DNA of 64,000 nt from Augochlora pura (GCF_028453695.1 NC_135773.1:19158001-19222000); one strand, 5' to 3'; shown: positions 1 to 13,241, counted from the first letter of the stretch. Notes: generated by a model from the sequence alone, not told the origin. Program-made: numbers and translations.

Positions 1-880
1 ATAAAATACTTTCGTGTATTAGAAACACTTGGTGCTTCTCAGTTTGCATTTCTTAGTATGAATAACGTTTCTAATTAAAATTTCTGGGAAAGTGTAATTA
101 CCATACACAATTATGAAGAAAATATCAAAATTGTGTTGCGCGATATGCAAGACAATTTAAACAGTTATAAAACATAGCGATTTCTCTGCGATTGTTCTAA
201 TCATTCGCGTAGAGTGCTATTTTAATCCAGCACTGGATTAAACTCTCCACTATTTGATTTCAAATCAAGATCGTGCCATGTTTCACTGGCTCGCGCCAAG
301 GCTGTCACGCCAAGCGTCTGATCAATTTCTGTCACATTCTACTTATAAACCCTGGAACGTCCTATCCACTTACCCGATCGAAACGAATCTTGAGCTTCTC
401 CGCGGAAGCTTTTTCTGTTTCGGCACCGCTGCCCCATTCTAGCTTTCACATTTCCCGCATGTATTTTACACAGACCTGCAATCCGACCGTAAAACGAATT
501 CCGCATAGAAAAGTTGTAAGAAATAATATTGATCGTTACTAGACTGCGAATTTTATGAATTTATAATAAAAATGTATACGCATTTACAAGAAGAATGTAC
601 ATATAAGACTGCTATTGCACTATTTGCATTCCATTTGACATATTAAGAAAGCAAATACAATTACTAAGTTACTTTAGTTTATTGCAATTGAGGTAAACAA
701 TGTTTCTTTTCCATAAAGATCCGCAGTCTAATCATTACGAATCAGTTTGCGATTCCAAACGTACCCGGTCGGGGGTGGCAGGCTACCCCTTTGAATAAAC
801 AAAAACCGTGGACTCGATTAGGTGTGCCCGAGACTCGATTACCTCTTCGGCTTTTTCCAATCGTTTTTCACCTCGGACAG
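1..880 (+). other. Intronic DNA upstream of the first visible DNAH1 exon
   Basis: The window opens inside the dynein gene, because the first recognisable dynein exon starts at 881 in the middle of the protein. I looked for the preceding exon (the end of the stalk coiled coil) and found nothing convincing. Short open frames near 254-542 have no dynein-like content. The stretch is treated as intron. Confidence 0.6.
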
Positions 881-3800
881 GGGCGATAGCTTACTTGACG
901 CCGTTCACGGACACGTATCGGGCCAGCCTATTGAGTTCCTGGCAAAAACTGCTGGAGGGTGTGCCTCACACGCCGGGCAGCGACCCGGTCTCCACACTCG
1001 GCGATCAAGTGGAGATAAGAAGATGGCAGATCGAGGGCTTACCCAGGGACAGCCTGTCCGTGGAGAACGCGGTCCTGGCGATGCGTTCGAACCGGTGGCC
1101 CCTTTTTATCGACCCCCAAGCACAGGCGAACAAGTGGATACGCTCGCTGGTGAGTACGAAAGATACCTATATACCATGTACGTGTACATATATATGCATG
1201 TCCCTGTTTCCGTTGCCATGTCGTGGCGTTTGAGAAATACGAAAAAGCTAAGCTTGATTTATACCCTCGCCGCCTATGCATACAAACTACAGTCCTTCTT
1301 AAAAGGAACGCAAAGCGGCAGAGGTGGAAACCCCTATAAAACGGCGGAAATCCGTTTGTCGTTCCGCGAGCCTATAAATAAGAAAATTATATTATACGAA
1401 ATAGAAAATTATCTGCATTAATTGCAATATACAGAAACTGCATACAGATTTCTTTCGTTCTTCAATTATTTTATTCGGTTGAAAATAATGCAATGATATT
1501 TTCAAATTCTTTAAATGTTTTCACTATTCTGTATTTCATCTACTCATTTTTCTCATTAACGTATAAAATTCGCAGTCTAGTAATAACATCTTTAAAAATG
1601 AACCAAGTGACTTGAAATTTTTGAGATGTTATACTAGATCGTTGGAGAATAATTGAACAAAAATTTTGTTTAATTTTATTTGATTGGAATGGAAAAGAAA
1701 TTAGAAACTTATGTAGATGCTTTTGTCTTATTAATACGTTGAACCTTTTAAAATATCTTAACATTACTTCTTAATATACTGCCATCACCGGTGACTGAGA
1801 TAGCACTCAATGTCTTAATCAATTTTAAATAATTCAGAGATCGTAGAAGAATGTACCGAAGTATAATTTGTTACCAAAAGAATGAGTGTTGTTAAAACAC
1901 TGTACTTGCAAGATTCGCAGAATGTTATGACGTAGGCTAAACGAAAATAAAAATAATAGGAACTCGTCGAATAACATGATAAATGATAATACGCTGAACA
2001 TCGCATGTAAAAATTGCATACGGTTCATGTGGACATTCTTTCATTCCTATGGTATTGTAAATACCATAGGAGAACCAGCTAACCAACATTCGAGCAATTG
2101 TACTTCCCGTGAAATGACGTGCCTAATCAGTTTTACAATTCCTTTTGGTAATGGGTGAGAAATGCCGGAGCGTCGCCTTCGCTTAATCATCATGCAATTA
2201 AACGTAGCTTAGAAATAAACAAGTCCTCGAGGCGCAGCCGTCGAGTTTATTCCGTGTTTTCTTCGATGATACGCACCTGAACTTGTCGCATTCTCAGACT
2301 CTGGTATCCTGCATACTGCTATCGGCCACTATTTTTAATACACGCAGTCCATTAAAACTTTTTATTATCTATATTATATCATATATTGGCGTAATAATTT
2401 CAACATATAAAAATGATTAAAGAAAGCAATCGAATTATACATAGCTTCTACGTCTTGAAAATGATGAAAAAACTTTTTAATATGAATAAAAATCCGAAGT
2501 CTAATAATTAGACTTTACGATCGCTGTTTTACTCAACCATTCTTATTTTTATCGCCAATTCAATTTCATGCAACAATTCTCCTTGTCTCATATGTCTGAC
2601 ATAATTTCTGTTCCCTTTTCTAAGAAGAAAGTTCCCGAGTTTAAACTGAAAAATCGATTTCCATTGCAAACCTTCAAATAAGAAGATTATTCTACAATAG
2701 TTAGATAATTGAAGTAGTACCATCAAATGTATGACTTTGAACGTATTGAAGACAGAAAGATACTTATGATACGCCTTAACATCTTTCTTTCGTATCGTTA
2801 CAGTACAAAGAACAAGGGATATCCGTTGCAAAGATGGCGGACAAGGATATCCTCCGAGTCTTGGAGTCCTGCGTCCGATTCGGTAGAGCTTGTCTCATCG
2901 AGAACGTCGCTCTGAACCTTGAAGCTGGCTTGGACCCTATACTAATGCGATCGTTGTTCGAGCACGGTGGGCAAATGTGCGTCAAAATAGGCGAGAACAT
3001 CGTCCCTTATAAGACCGACTTCCGTCTGTTCATGACCACGAGGCTCGCGAACCCTCATTACACTCCGGAAACGTCGGTGAAAATCCTGCTGGTCAACTTT
3101 GCGCTTACAGTAACGTAAGTCAGCAATTTGTTTTATTAAGGGAGGGCAATCCTGTGAAGATCAACTGCTACTAGTTTTTAATAGCAATATGTTGTTATAT
3201 ACTGTGAACATCTTAAGAAAATTAATGGAGGTATTTTTCCGGTACCGTGAACGTATAGTATAAATATATTTCAGCTCGCAAACTTGATCTGTGTGAAAGT
3301 TATAATGGTTTTTAGGTTGCTACTTCTACTTGGATAGCTTGGGATAAATCTTAGAATATTCACAGTACAACTTGTACGCCGGCACAACATAAATGAACGA
3401 GTGTGTGCAAACCTGTGCTACCTGATACTGACCTATTGTTTCACTTCGAGACACCTCTGCATGAAAGATGGCGTCTCGAAGTGTCTCGAAATTGAATAAT
3501 CCGAAAACTACCGAGGTGATCGAGTTCGTTCTTTTGTGCCGCGTGTCTCATTTGAGCTGTCCTTGTTAAAAATTATGAATTCACGGATCGTAAAGCTCGC
3601 ATTTCGGTTTTAAAAGCGGCTTGGAAGATCAAGTGCTCTCGTTGGTCGCGATTCAAGAGCGCCCAGATCTCGAGCAGGCCAGAAACGCGCTGATTATATC
3701 GAATGCCGAGATGAGGAACGAGCTGTTGGAGATCGAGGACAGAATCTTGTATAGGCTCTCGTTGTCAGAGGGCTCGGCCGTCGACGACATCGATTTGATT

Positions 3801-6800
3801 CTCACCCTGGAGGCTTCCAAAGTCAAAAGCGAGGAAATCAAGGTACGATATAACAGCGTGCTGGTTTTCGATCTCAAGGCGATCCATTTCCATGCGTAAA
3901 TCTAATTCCTTGATCTATCGAATCTGTTCAATGAAGACTTTGTTCCCCCAACCTCGCATTCTCATAAGAATTTCGATACTGTTTATACGTCCACAATGTT
4001 TGCATGTGTTACCATGGATCAGTCTTAGCAAGTAAAGTCACTTGTCAAAATTTTCGTGATAATTTCACTTGCATCGTTCCATCGTGTCCACTAAATAATG
4101 TAAAAGATATTTTTTAAATTTATATTATTTTTGAAAATTAATGAAGAAGTATGTGAAATCGTTTCCTGTTTCTCGATAGAAAAGTCCTAAGATTGCACTC
4201 CATTCTAAAGCTGTTGTAAATCTCGGGTCACCCACTTTCGCAAAACCGACTATAACACAGTTTCACACATTTCTTGTAAGGTGAAAATGCAAGAAGCGGA
4301 GATCACTCAGGCGGACATCGAGACTACAAGGTCTATGTACATTCCGGTCGCAATCCGGGGACAAATACTTTTCTTTTGCCTTGCCGACCTGCAACATATC
4401 GATACGATGTACCAGTATTCGTTGGAATGGTTCGTGGAGATCTTCAACAATAGCGTCCAGGCGACTGAAAAAAGTGGTACTGTAAAAGTTATATGATTTT
4501 TGCATTCTAACGATCACTACGATCAGTAACACTGTCCAATCGGTTTTCATTTTTCGTTAGATTACTGCGAAATTTTTACATGCCATGCTATAATTTTGCA
4601 TTCCTGTCGACTCCTCCGAAGATAGGCAATGCCTTTAATAAACAATGCTCAAAGAAGCGGAGCGTATTTAATTTTATATTAATAACGTCAAAGTCGTGCT
4701 CTTTAAAAAATTGTTTAAACATGTTCCAAGATTTAAAATGTTTAAGAAAGAAGCAGACGATACTGAAATTTTGTGCCAGAAATATTCGCATAGCTTTTGC
4801 AGTGAAAGCAGCAGAAATGTTTAACATTAAACCCGCCGCACTGATTTTTCAGTTTTCATTTTAGAATTCTTGAGATTGTACGGATTCTTTCTAAGGAAAC
4901 GCTAGAATTAATTTCTTAATTAAAATATACATCGTCATAAAAATGAGGAGAGGTCTAAATAAATTCAGTCGTGTAATTTTTAACAAGCAACGCATTATTT
5001 ACAATTTTATTGATCGGCAGGTTTAATATTAAACTCGGGAAAGTAACATTCTCCTTCTTAATTGGATTCCTAAAATACCAAAAGCCGATCGAGAAAAACA
5101 TTTTTGAAATTCATGGAAAATTCGTTTATCGGCTACCGAAACGTTCGTTTCGAGCAGTGTGCTACCATGGTTAATATTTATTGTGCTACGGGGTTGAACA
5201 GAGCAAACAGGACTGGTGTCGCATCCCGATTCGTCCTGTCCCCTATTTCACGGCTCTCGTTTTTGCTCCTATATTCCGAAGGACGAGCCGAATCGTGGAT
5301 GATATCGTGATAAAAACTTGAATCGCTGTCACGAACAAAATTCGTGTTTAATACGTTCCCGAAACGCCATGTCGTATGTCTGGGAACTTTTATTAAAGTT
5401 TACAGTCGATTGCGTGTCGTCGTCTCGAGTCACGTTCGAACGAGCACGTTCATTGCTAAATACGACTTGAGTTCATTCCTGTTTCGATTCTTTCAGTTTG
5501 TTAAAAGTATTATTTGCTTTATCGTCTTTACTTATTCAACGACAATGTCTCTATTATTTGACAATCAATTAACAAATAAAGTCGAGTAAAACACATTCGC
5601 AAAACATTTAACAAAGAACATGCGCTAATTACTACTGTATTTGTTCCTGTAGCTAATTATCTGCTGCAGTGATGAGGTTCCCTTTCTTTGACTTGCAACA
5701 GAAAACATTAATATGATTCCTGTGGTCGTTGCAGCGAACATCGAGGAGCGGATCGCGAACATAAATCGAAAGTTCACGTTCTCCCTGTTCACGAACGTCT
5801 GCCGCAGCCTGTTCGAAAGACACAAGCTACATTTCGCGTTTCTGGTCTGCGCGCGGATTCGCATGAACGAGAAATTGATCGATTCGATCGAGTGGAGACA
5901 CTTGTTGGCCGGTCCGGAGCCGCTCTCGGTAAAACACGCAAACTGTTTTCTTCCACTGTCGCTAAACTAACCTGATAAACTGTTTCCGACCGGTCTCGCC
6001 GATATTTTTTGTTACGGTGACATAATAAATTCCCCGAGCACCTCAACCGTGATATTTTATCAACGAGCAATCTCCGAAAGTATGAAAATACGAAACGTAG
6101 ATGTAGCACGGGCACATGAAATATCGGTGCAGGTGTAGAAGGACGGAGAAGAGCCTCAGCTGCAATATTTATCATTGGTATAAAGATTTCCCCGGTGTTA
6201 CCCCCATAGGACGGGCCGAATCCGTCGCCAGATTGGATCACGCCGCGGTGCTGGAAAGAGATCCAGGCGCTCGAGAACCTTGAAAACTTTCAAACTTTCG
6301 TCGAGTTCTTCCGGAACTCGTTGAGCCAGTTTAGAAATATTTTCGACGCACAGGAGGCGCATCTGTGAGCGAACCAACGATTTACCGCAGCCCTTTGGTG
6401 ATAGTTAACATAGTGCCAGAACTGGTTTCGGAACTGCTTAATTTTATTATTATATAATTTCACACCACGGCGGAACAAAGCGTAGCACAAATTTTGAAAA
6501 TTTAATTTCAGTTTGCGACTTTTATTACTGTCTGTCTGAACAACAACTATCTAAAAACATTCGGAGAAATGTTTTCCATTTTCGTAATTTCTATGAAATT
6601 ACGCAAAAATTTTATATGAAAAGTCGACGCTTTCAGCGTGTCCCTCTTTAATTGTTCAGTTCTTTTTCGTGGAATATCGAAATTTATTCAGGCATTCCGA
6701 TGCGACTTCCATCCGACGTTTATTTCCTTTTCCAAATTTTAGCAAAGTCAAAATCAAACAACAATGATCTGAAATTCTTCCGAAATTATGTTCCCCAATC

Positions 6801-9800
6801 TAAAATTGTCTCTCGGCTTGTAAACAAAAATGAACGACTCTAGAGAATTTACTATACTCGAAATGTTTCTTCGAATCCAGAGCTTCGTATCCAGAGCCAT
6901 GGGCCTCGAAGCTGGACGACTTCCAGCAGATGCTGGTCCTGAAGTGTTTGCGACCCGACAAAGTAACGAACGCCATGCAGATGTACCTGGCGAAACACCT
7001 GGGACGCGAGTTCATCGAGCCGCAAACCACAGAGCTAAGCGCCGTTTATAACGAGTCCTCGCCAACTACACCTATCGTCTTCATCCTCTCCGTGGGCACT
7101 GATCCTGCGGCAGAGCTGTACAAATTCGCCGACAGGCTCAAAATGGGCTCGAAATTGTTCGCCATATCCCTCGGTCAAGGCCAAGGCCCCCGTGCAGAAG
7201 CTATGATGAGAATGTCCGCGGATCAGGGCAACTGGTGCTTCTTCCAGGTAACGTTTCCCGCTAGATCTCAAAAATTCCTCGATATTCCTCGTTTTACTGT
7301 TTGTTAGGATCGGGATGTTTTATTCAGGCGTATTCAGGATGTAATCAATCTGTTACCATTCCGTCATTTATAGTATCAATTTCGATGCGTACAGTTTCTC
7401 CTTCAAATATTTGCACATTTCAACAAATATACAAATAATTCGAGCATTTATTTGTAATGAAAAATAATATCGCGTATACAGGATGGTCCGAAAGGATTTG
7501 GTATAAAACGATTCAAACGAAAATTGCAAGCTATGGAATGGGGTACACGCTGACATCATTAATTCTGTTCTATATTGCTTTATCACTTTGTATTATTTAT
7601 TTTCAGTGTATCAAATTTTATTCTACCACCGGAAAGACTATATAAAAAACAGTAAGACACTAAAAGATAATGGTGTGTCCAAAATCAAATAGTCATCGAT
7701 GTTGATTAACTTATGTTCAAAGTAGAAAATGCTCAACGCGTTTGTATGAATCCGAATAGACAAAATTTTAAACGTCTTCTAAATATAGAAAAATATCCAT
7801 TATATCAGCGTATGTCCCACATTCCGTACTCTACAACTTTTGTTTAAAACATCTTCTGCAGGAGAAATAGATTTCCAGCAATTTAGGTGGCACACCTTGG
7901 TGAAGTAGTTCGACGAAATGTCGACTGTTGTGCATTAGAAAATTCGCGATCTTTTCGTTGGCATTTTGTTAACGTTACACTTCTGTGAAACGTTCTGCGT
8001 AAATCGGGGGTTGGCTTTCGCATGGAATGGGAGCCTCTCGATGTCCCGTGGCAGAAAGTATTGCGATCGTCCGTCAAAGGAGCATCCTCGTTTAAAAAAG
8101 GGTCGAAAAGGAAAACGCTGAAATAGGTAGAGCGATGGAGAGAAATAAATATGGGATAAAAAGGGGAGAGAAAAGAGAGGGTGTTTTCCGACGTGACGAA
8201 AAATAAGACAGAGATAAGAGAAGCGTGCTTCTCTATCTGGTGGAATATATGCAAAGAGGAAATGATTGATCAAATCGTGGAATTGGACTGCGTCGGGCGT
8301 TTGATAGCGGAACAAAACAAGTTGGAGAAATGGATTCATCTCGAAATAGAACTGTAGGCAAAGCGTGAGTGTAGACAAGTCGGGCTTTTTCCATACATGC
8401 TTACGTGGAGCGCCATTCACATTTTCCACCGTTAATGTCAAGTGGTGTGTGCACAAAGATTCTTTTAACGGACCTCCAGTAACCCAAATGTTAATATGAT
8501 TGGACGAACTGTGTCTTTACAGAACTGCCACTTGGCACCGAGCTGGATGCCGGAGCTGGATACCTTGGTGGAAGCTTTATCAAGAGGCAAGAGCCATCGA
8601 GACTTTCGCTTATGGTTGACGTCTGCTCCTTCGCCAGACTTCCCAGTGAGCATCCTCCAAAACAGCAGCAAAATGACAGTCGAGCCTCCGCGTGGCATAA
8701 AGGCAAGGAAGCACATTATTCAAATTTACATGATGCTCCAAAGGTCAGTCGCAATCGGGAAATTACGGGTTCTTGAGTTCTTATGGAGCAACTTTTTCCT
8801 TTATGAAAATACTCTCCGCAGTTCGTTTATTTGTTATTAACAAAAACACTGACCAATGAGAGGCGAACTCTTCTGATGCAAGGCGGCCGCTCCGTCCTCT
8901 CGCGACAGAAGAAATCACCTCCCTTTGATCAATGTTTTTTGTTAATAACTTATTAACGATGCCCCGGAAAAATTTCTGTAAGGGAAAAAGTTTCAACAGC
9001 AATATTTTATTCAACGCGCATACCTTCTCCTCGCAATCTCTCAATTCGAAAATAGATCTCATCGAGAAAGTCCTCAAAAATTCTGTTAACTTTTTTATTT
9101 GCACTGTGAAGGACAACTACTTTCCAGTATACAAGAATATTTTGTCTTCGTCGTTTCCTTTCATCAGGCGAACATGTTTCGAGCGTTCCTTACCCAAGTG
9201 TTCGAGATGCAAGCGTTCCTTGAATCCGGACATCCAAAAGTCTCGCACTTCAAGTGGCTGGTATTTGCTCTTGCTTTGTTCCATTCGGCCCTTCTGGAAA
9301 GGAGAAAGTTTGGACCATTAGGTTTCAACATACCGTACGAGTTTACTGCCGGTGACTTGACCATATGCGTGTCGCAACTGCACATGTTCCTTCTAGAGTA
9401 TGATACGGTGCCGTTCAAGGTCGGTGTTTCCGTTTATCGTGTCCTTTTTATAAATGTAATCGTTGGAGTAAAATGATAGCTAAGACAGTACAATTAACTT
9501 TTGTTTAAATTCGAAAGGTGCTGATATACACTGCTGGACACATAAATTACGGTGGACGAATCACGGACGACTGGGATCGTCGTTGCGTTCTGACCATCCT
9601 CGAAGACTTTTACAAACCAGAAGTTCTCTCGCCGGTTTACGTGTTCGACGAGGCAGGATGTTATTACCAAGTAACCGTGCTATACAGTTTGAATCTCACG
9701 CGTCTAAGAAAGTTCGTCCGTCCTACTTTCTCAAACCAGTTAAGACATAGAGAACCTTTGATCATAACAGCGAACTTCCTTAGTGCCGACATCTTTTATT

Positions 9801-12012
9801 CTCAAATCATTTTAGTCTTTCTTATCCTGATCCCTGCGTCTCTTCCAGTTGCCAGAGACAGCTACATTCGCGGAATACATCGAATATATGAAGACGTTTC
9901 CTTTAAACGACGCGCCGGAGATATTCGGAATGCATCCGAACGCGGACATAAGCTGCGCTCAAGCAGAAACTTATTCATGCCTCGAGACGCTGCTTGCTCT
10001 CCAGCCGAGACAAGTCGGAGCTGCCGCAGCCAGCACCGAGGAAGTCACTACTCAGATCGCTAAAGACATACTCTCTGAAATACCTGAGACATTTGACTTG
10101 ACCGCCGTGCAGGCTAGGTATTCGGAACCTTAATCCGCAAGTGTTCCGAAACGTCTGCAGGACCATTCTGAATATTTATTCGTCTATATTCCAACACCGA
10201 CAAGTGCGCTCGAGTAGTCGGATTTCATCAAATAGTTCGCGACAATCTTTGGATAGTCGAATGACCTCGGTTTGCCGACAAATTCATTCACTTTAATTTA
10301 CCCTACCCTTGAAACTCTAAACAGAATGCAGAATCGTGATGGTCCATGCAAGACTTAACATTTAATGTTTACCAATAGTTTAGTGTTTTCCACGCATTTT
10401 AAAAGAATGTCGAGGTCGACGGGTCCTGTAGGAATGAATTGCTCGAAGTTCCCAATTTCAGGTATCCTGTGCTGTATGAGGAATCGTTCAATACCGTCTT
10501 GCTGCAAGAAGCAATACGGTACAATGGGTTGTTGTTGGTGGTGAAGACGTCGTTGATAGACCTCTTGAAAGCATTGAAAGGGTTGGTGGTGATGTCGGAG
10601 TTGCTAGAAACTGTGGCACACAGCTTATATAACAACAGAATACCAAAAGTTTGGCAGGACAGAGGCTATCCATCGTTGAAACCGCTCGGTGAGCAACTTT
10701 TCGATTCCATCGAAAGACCTCGCCGTCGTGTGTCCTAGCGCGAATCAATGAATTTCAGATATTATTCTAAGGCAGATATCCCAATCATAGTGGCTGCTCC
10801 AAGTTTATGATCCCATATTGAAAACGTATAGAAAAATATTATGAAAAATGTAATAATATCCCTCCATGAATCTTATATGTTAATAAGCAATCATAATAAA
10901 AGAAAATTGGTCATTAATATATGTATTTCCTTTTTCTATACTTTTTCAATCCGAGGTCACGAAAATTGGGACATCTAGCCTATTCTCGACCAAGAAGATT
11001 GGTTCGATTCAATGATTAAGTTGAAAGCTGTGAGGGACAAACGAATCACTTTGATAAGACTATGTTTAAAGATCTTAATAGAAATGATTGTATCATGTTT
11101 AGAAATTGTCTGCGAAATTATTGACTGTGTATCAGTGATTTTTAAAAGGTATTGAATAATCGTTGGTGGTTAACATGTGCAGATTGTGTTCAATCATTCA
11201 TCTCGGATTTACGTATAGGTGCTTGGTTCCTCGATCTAAAGGATCGAATCGCATTCTTGAATGAGTGGGAGATGCGAGGCATACCTCCGGCTTTCTGGAT
11301 ATCCGGCTTCTATTTCCCACAGGCTTTCCTGACTGGCACGCTGCAGAATTTCGCGAGGAAACACGTTGTTTCCATTGATACCATTGATTTCAGTTTCCAG
11401 GTACGCTCCAACGTTTTGAGTATTTGAAACGAATATATTTGTGAACAGAATCGAATAATTTGAACCTTGCATTTTGATTATTCAAATACTCGAACAAATA
11501 TCTCAATCCTTAAATTCTGAATTTTTAACTTTGAACGATATTTTTCAATTTATATACTCGCGAGTATGTTTAATTGTGTTAAATGTTACAGGTGCTGAAC
11601 GCCAAGCCAAAACAAAGGCCACCGGATGGCTGCGTGATCTATGGTCTGTTCCTTGAAGGCTGTCGTTGGAATGTCGATCATTTGGACGAATCCCACCCCA
11701 AGGAGCTGTACACTAGTATTACACCTTTATAGCCTAGCGATTATGTTCGCATTCTTTCATAAAATCAATCGGTTCACTCGCCGTTCGTCTATCGCAGACA
11801 TGCCCCCAATATTATTGTTGCCGGAGATGAATCATCGGCAGCCGCCAAGGATTTATACCTGTCCCGTTTACAAAACCATTATCAGGGCAGGAACGCTAAG
11901 CACAACAGGACACTCGACCAATTTCGTTCTGCCCATGGAGATACCGAGCAGAAAATCGCAGGCACACTGGATCAAACGAGGAGTTGCTCTGATATGTGCT
12001 TTGAACTATTAA
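881..12012 (+). CDS. DNAH1: Axonemal dynein heavy chain 1 (inner arm), C-terminal part, 15 exons
   Basis: ATP-driven minus-end motor of the inner dynein arm of motile cilia and sperm flagella. Exons: 881-1149, 2804-3114, 3617-3842, 4281-4476, 5735-5928, 6210-6364, 6881-7247, 8523-8702, 9168-9419, 9518-9670, 9849-10117, 10462-10688, 11219-11400, 11592-11715, 11798-12012. They join in frame to about 1,105 residues, against roughly 4,200 for the whole family member, so the 5' three quarters lies outside the window. It starts just after the stalk (AIAYLTPFTDTYR), then AAA5 (WQIEGLPRDSLSVENAV, NPHYTPETS), AAA6 (GQGQGPRAEAMM, FRLWLTSAPSPDFPVSILQN) and the C-terminal domain (INYGGRITDDWDRR, RAGTLSTTGHSTNFV, HWIKRGVALICALNY-stop). 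DNAH1 is preferred over DNAH3/7/12 because of LIISNAEMRNELLEIEDRIL, the VPFK-VLIYTAGHINYGG joint and the ICALNY end. All introns are GT-AG except 8703-9167. The unseen 5' part is the main limit. Confidence 0.93.
2046..2070. repeat. Perfect 11-bp inverted repeat with 3-base loop
   Basis: The arms CCTATGGTATT and AATACCATAGG are exact reverse complements around GTA. It lies in the 1150-2803 intron of the dynein gene. No further function is visible. Confidence 0.6.
8703..9167 (+). other. Predicted GC-AG intron of DNAH1
   Basis: The preceding exon ends AAG and the intron starts GCAAGG, close to the known consensus for GC donors (AG|GCAAGT). The acceptor is TTTCATCAG at 9167. Using 8703 as donor gives RGIK joined to ANMFRAFLTQVF with no extra residues, which fits the family (RGVRANLLKSY in vertebrate DNAH1). 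The nearby GT at 8744-8745 gives the wrong phase for the next exon. Confidence 0.7.
8833..8949. repeat. Fold-back element with GC-rich loop inside the DNAH1 GC-AG intron
   Basis: Left arm 8833-8875 starts GTTATTAACAAAAACACTGA. The reverse complement of right arm 8906-8949 starts GTTATTAACAAAAAACATTG. The match continues imperfectly for about 43 bases. The 30-base loop is GC-rich and contains GCGGCCGC. It could be a degenerate fold-back transposon or an RNA hairpin. Confidence 0.6.
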
Positions 12013-12122
12013 TATAGTCTTTGTTTCACTCCTTTATGGGCTTTGTAAATAGATCCCTTCGATAATTTAGTTTACTATGTCGTTTTAAATATAATCCTGA
12101 ATGTCGATTCTTCGATATGTGA

Positions 12123-12128
12123 AATAAA
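12123..12128 (+). terminator. Polyadenylation signal AATAAA of DNAH1
   Basis: A canonical AATAAA lies 111 bases after the DNAH1 stop and is followed by AT-rich DNA. It sits before the stop of the convergent gene at 12272, so the two transcripts need not overlap much. Confidence 0.6.
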
Positions 12129-12271
12129 TTCCTGAATAGACTCGTATTAATTATAACATTTTAATTAATCGTATTTCATTATAACAATGCAATTGTCCAT
12201 TGTAACAACGTAATTGTTCTTTGTACCAAATGGAAAATTGAGTAAACATATCTTCATTGTGGAGCTGGTTT

Positions 12272-12669
12272 CTATTCATCATTTTCGTACAACGTCGGAT
12301 CCTTTCTTACCGATTTTTTGTAAGCCTTAGGAGCCCATATCATGCACCAAATCCCAGAAACAATAGCTGGAATAGGAATAATAGAGGATGTACCGAATTG
12401 ACGTTTAGTGTTACAATATCTTTTTGTACGACGAGAAACATATAATTAATTAATTCCTTCTTCCTCGAAGAACTAAAAATCTCATGATGGACAACCCTAG
12501 AAGTTACAATACCTGGTAACCCCTGAAGGGTACATTTCGTTACGCCCCGAATTCCAGTTGGCACGGACCGCGACAGAAAATGTATCCAGCATTTTTGTTC
12601 GAACGCTGTCAATGTGTAATACACAACGCCGCGTATCTTAACTGGTATATGACCAAATTCAAGCGCCAT
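12272..12669 (-). CDS. UQCRQ: Cytochrome b-c1 complex subunit 8-like (UQCRQ family), divergent copy
   Basis: Small single-span subunit of mitochondrial complex III. Exon 1 is 12669-12513 and exon 2 is 12366-12272, with a 146-bp GT-AG intron. The joined frame is 83 residues, the usual length for this family. Family marks are the N-terminal EFGHIPVKIRGVVYYTL, TAFEQK (LSPFEQR in typical members), the G-P turn after RSVPTGIRG, a short hydrophobic span around AIVSGIWCMIW, and the ending RKDPTLYENDE-stop (RKNPADYANDE in typical members). The middle is unusual: WAPKAYKKS replaces the common DWGTKEHERS type sequence, and FEQKCW replaces FEQRAF. This suggests a second, faster-evolving copy rather than the housekeeping gene (inference). 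It is tail-to-tail with DNAH1; only 260 bases separate the stops. Confidence 0.75.
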
Positions 12670-13116
12670 GATGTGCGATTTTTCAAGGTGCTACCGACAG
12701 GCTACAGGAAATTATGAAGGCTACAGAAAACAACGAAATGCACAAAAAGTTCAGTCTATTGTTCAGTCTCCAACACAAACCAGTATTTTCTAGACTCTAG
12801 TCTAGACTTGCAATAAATTGGTAACATGAAATTTTTAAAACAACACCATTTTTGCATTGAGGACAAGGTGTGTGGAAAACAATATGAAATCTGCAATTTT
12901 AGGAATTAATAATATATTTTAAGCGCATAGAAATATATAGAAGACTCTGTAGCACTTGTATCATATAGTCAAAGTTTATTTATTTTTGCAAATACGGAAA
13001 ACAGATGATTCTTACCGCATTTATTATAAGCTATAATTTAAAATTCGGCAAAATCAGTTGCTATTTGAATGGTAGTGGTGCCTCTTGTGGCAAAATCAAA
13101 CAGCTCGATTCGCGCA
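12670..13116. other. Intergenic, upstream of the UQCRQ-like gene
   Basis: AT-rich DNA that must hold the minus-strand promoter of the UQCRQ-like gene. I see no clear TATA box, initiator or exon. Confidence 0.4.
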
Positions 13117-13241
13117 GCGCCAATTAGTAAATAGCAGAGCGTTGAAACTACTAGTTAAACAGTAGCGCCACTAGTGGTCTAACTTATAAGTTCTGTTTTG
13201 GTTAGCAGTTTCAGCGTTTTGCCAGCTACTAATTGGTGCCG
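13117..13241. repeat. Short fold-back repeat with about 45-base arms
   Basis: GCGCCAATTAGTAAATAGCA at the left end pairs with the reverse complement of CAGCTACTAATTGGTGCC near 13224-13241, and GCGTTGAAAC pairs with GTTTCAGCG. The central part contains TAGCGCCACTAGTGG. The match is imperfect (about three quarters of bases). It is probably a decayed small inverted-repeat element. Confidence 0.55.

Noticed and set aside
881..12012. DNAH3, DNAH7 or DNAH12 as identity of the dynein
   Set aside because: The linker between AAA5 and AAA6, the C-terminal domain and the ICALNY ending follow DNAH1 more closely throughout.
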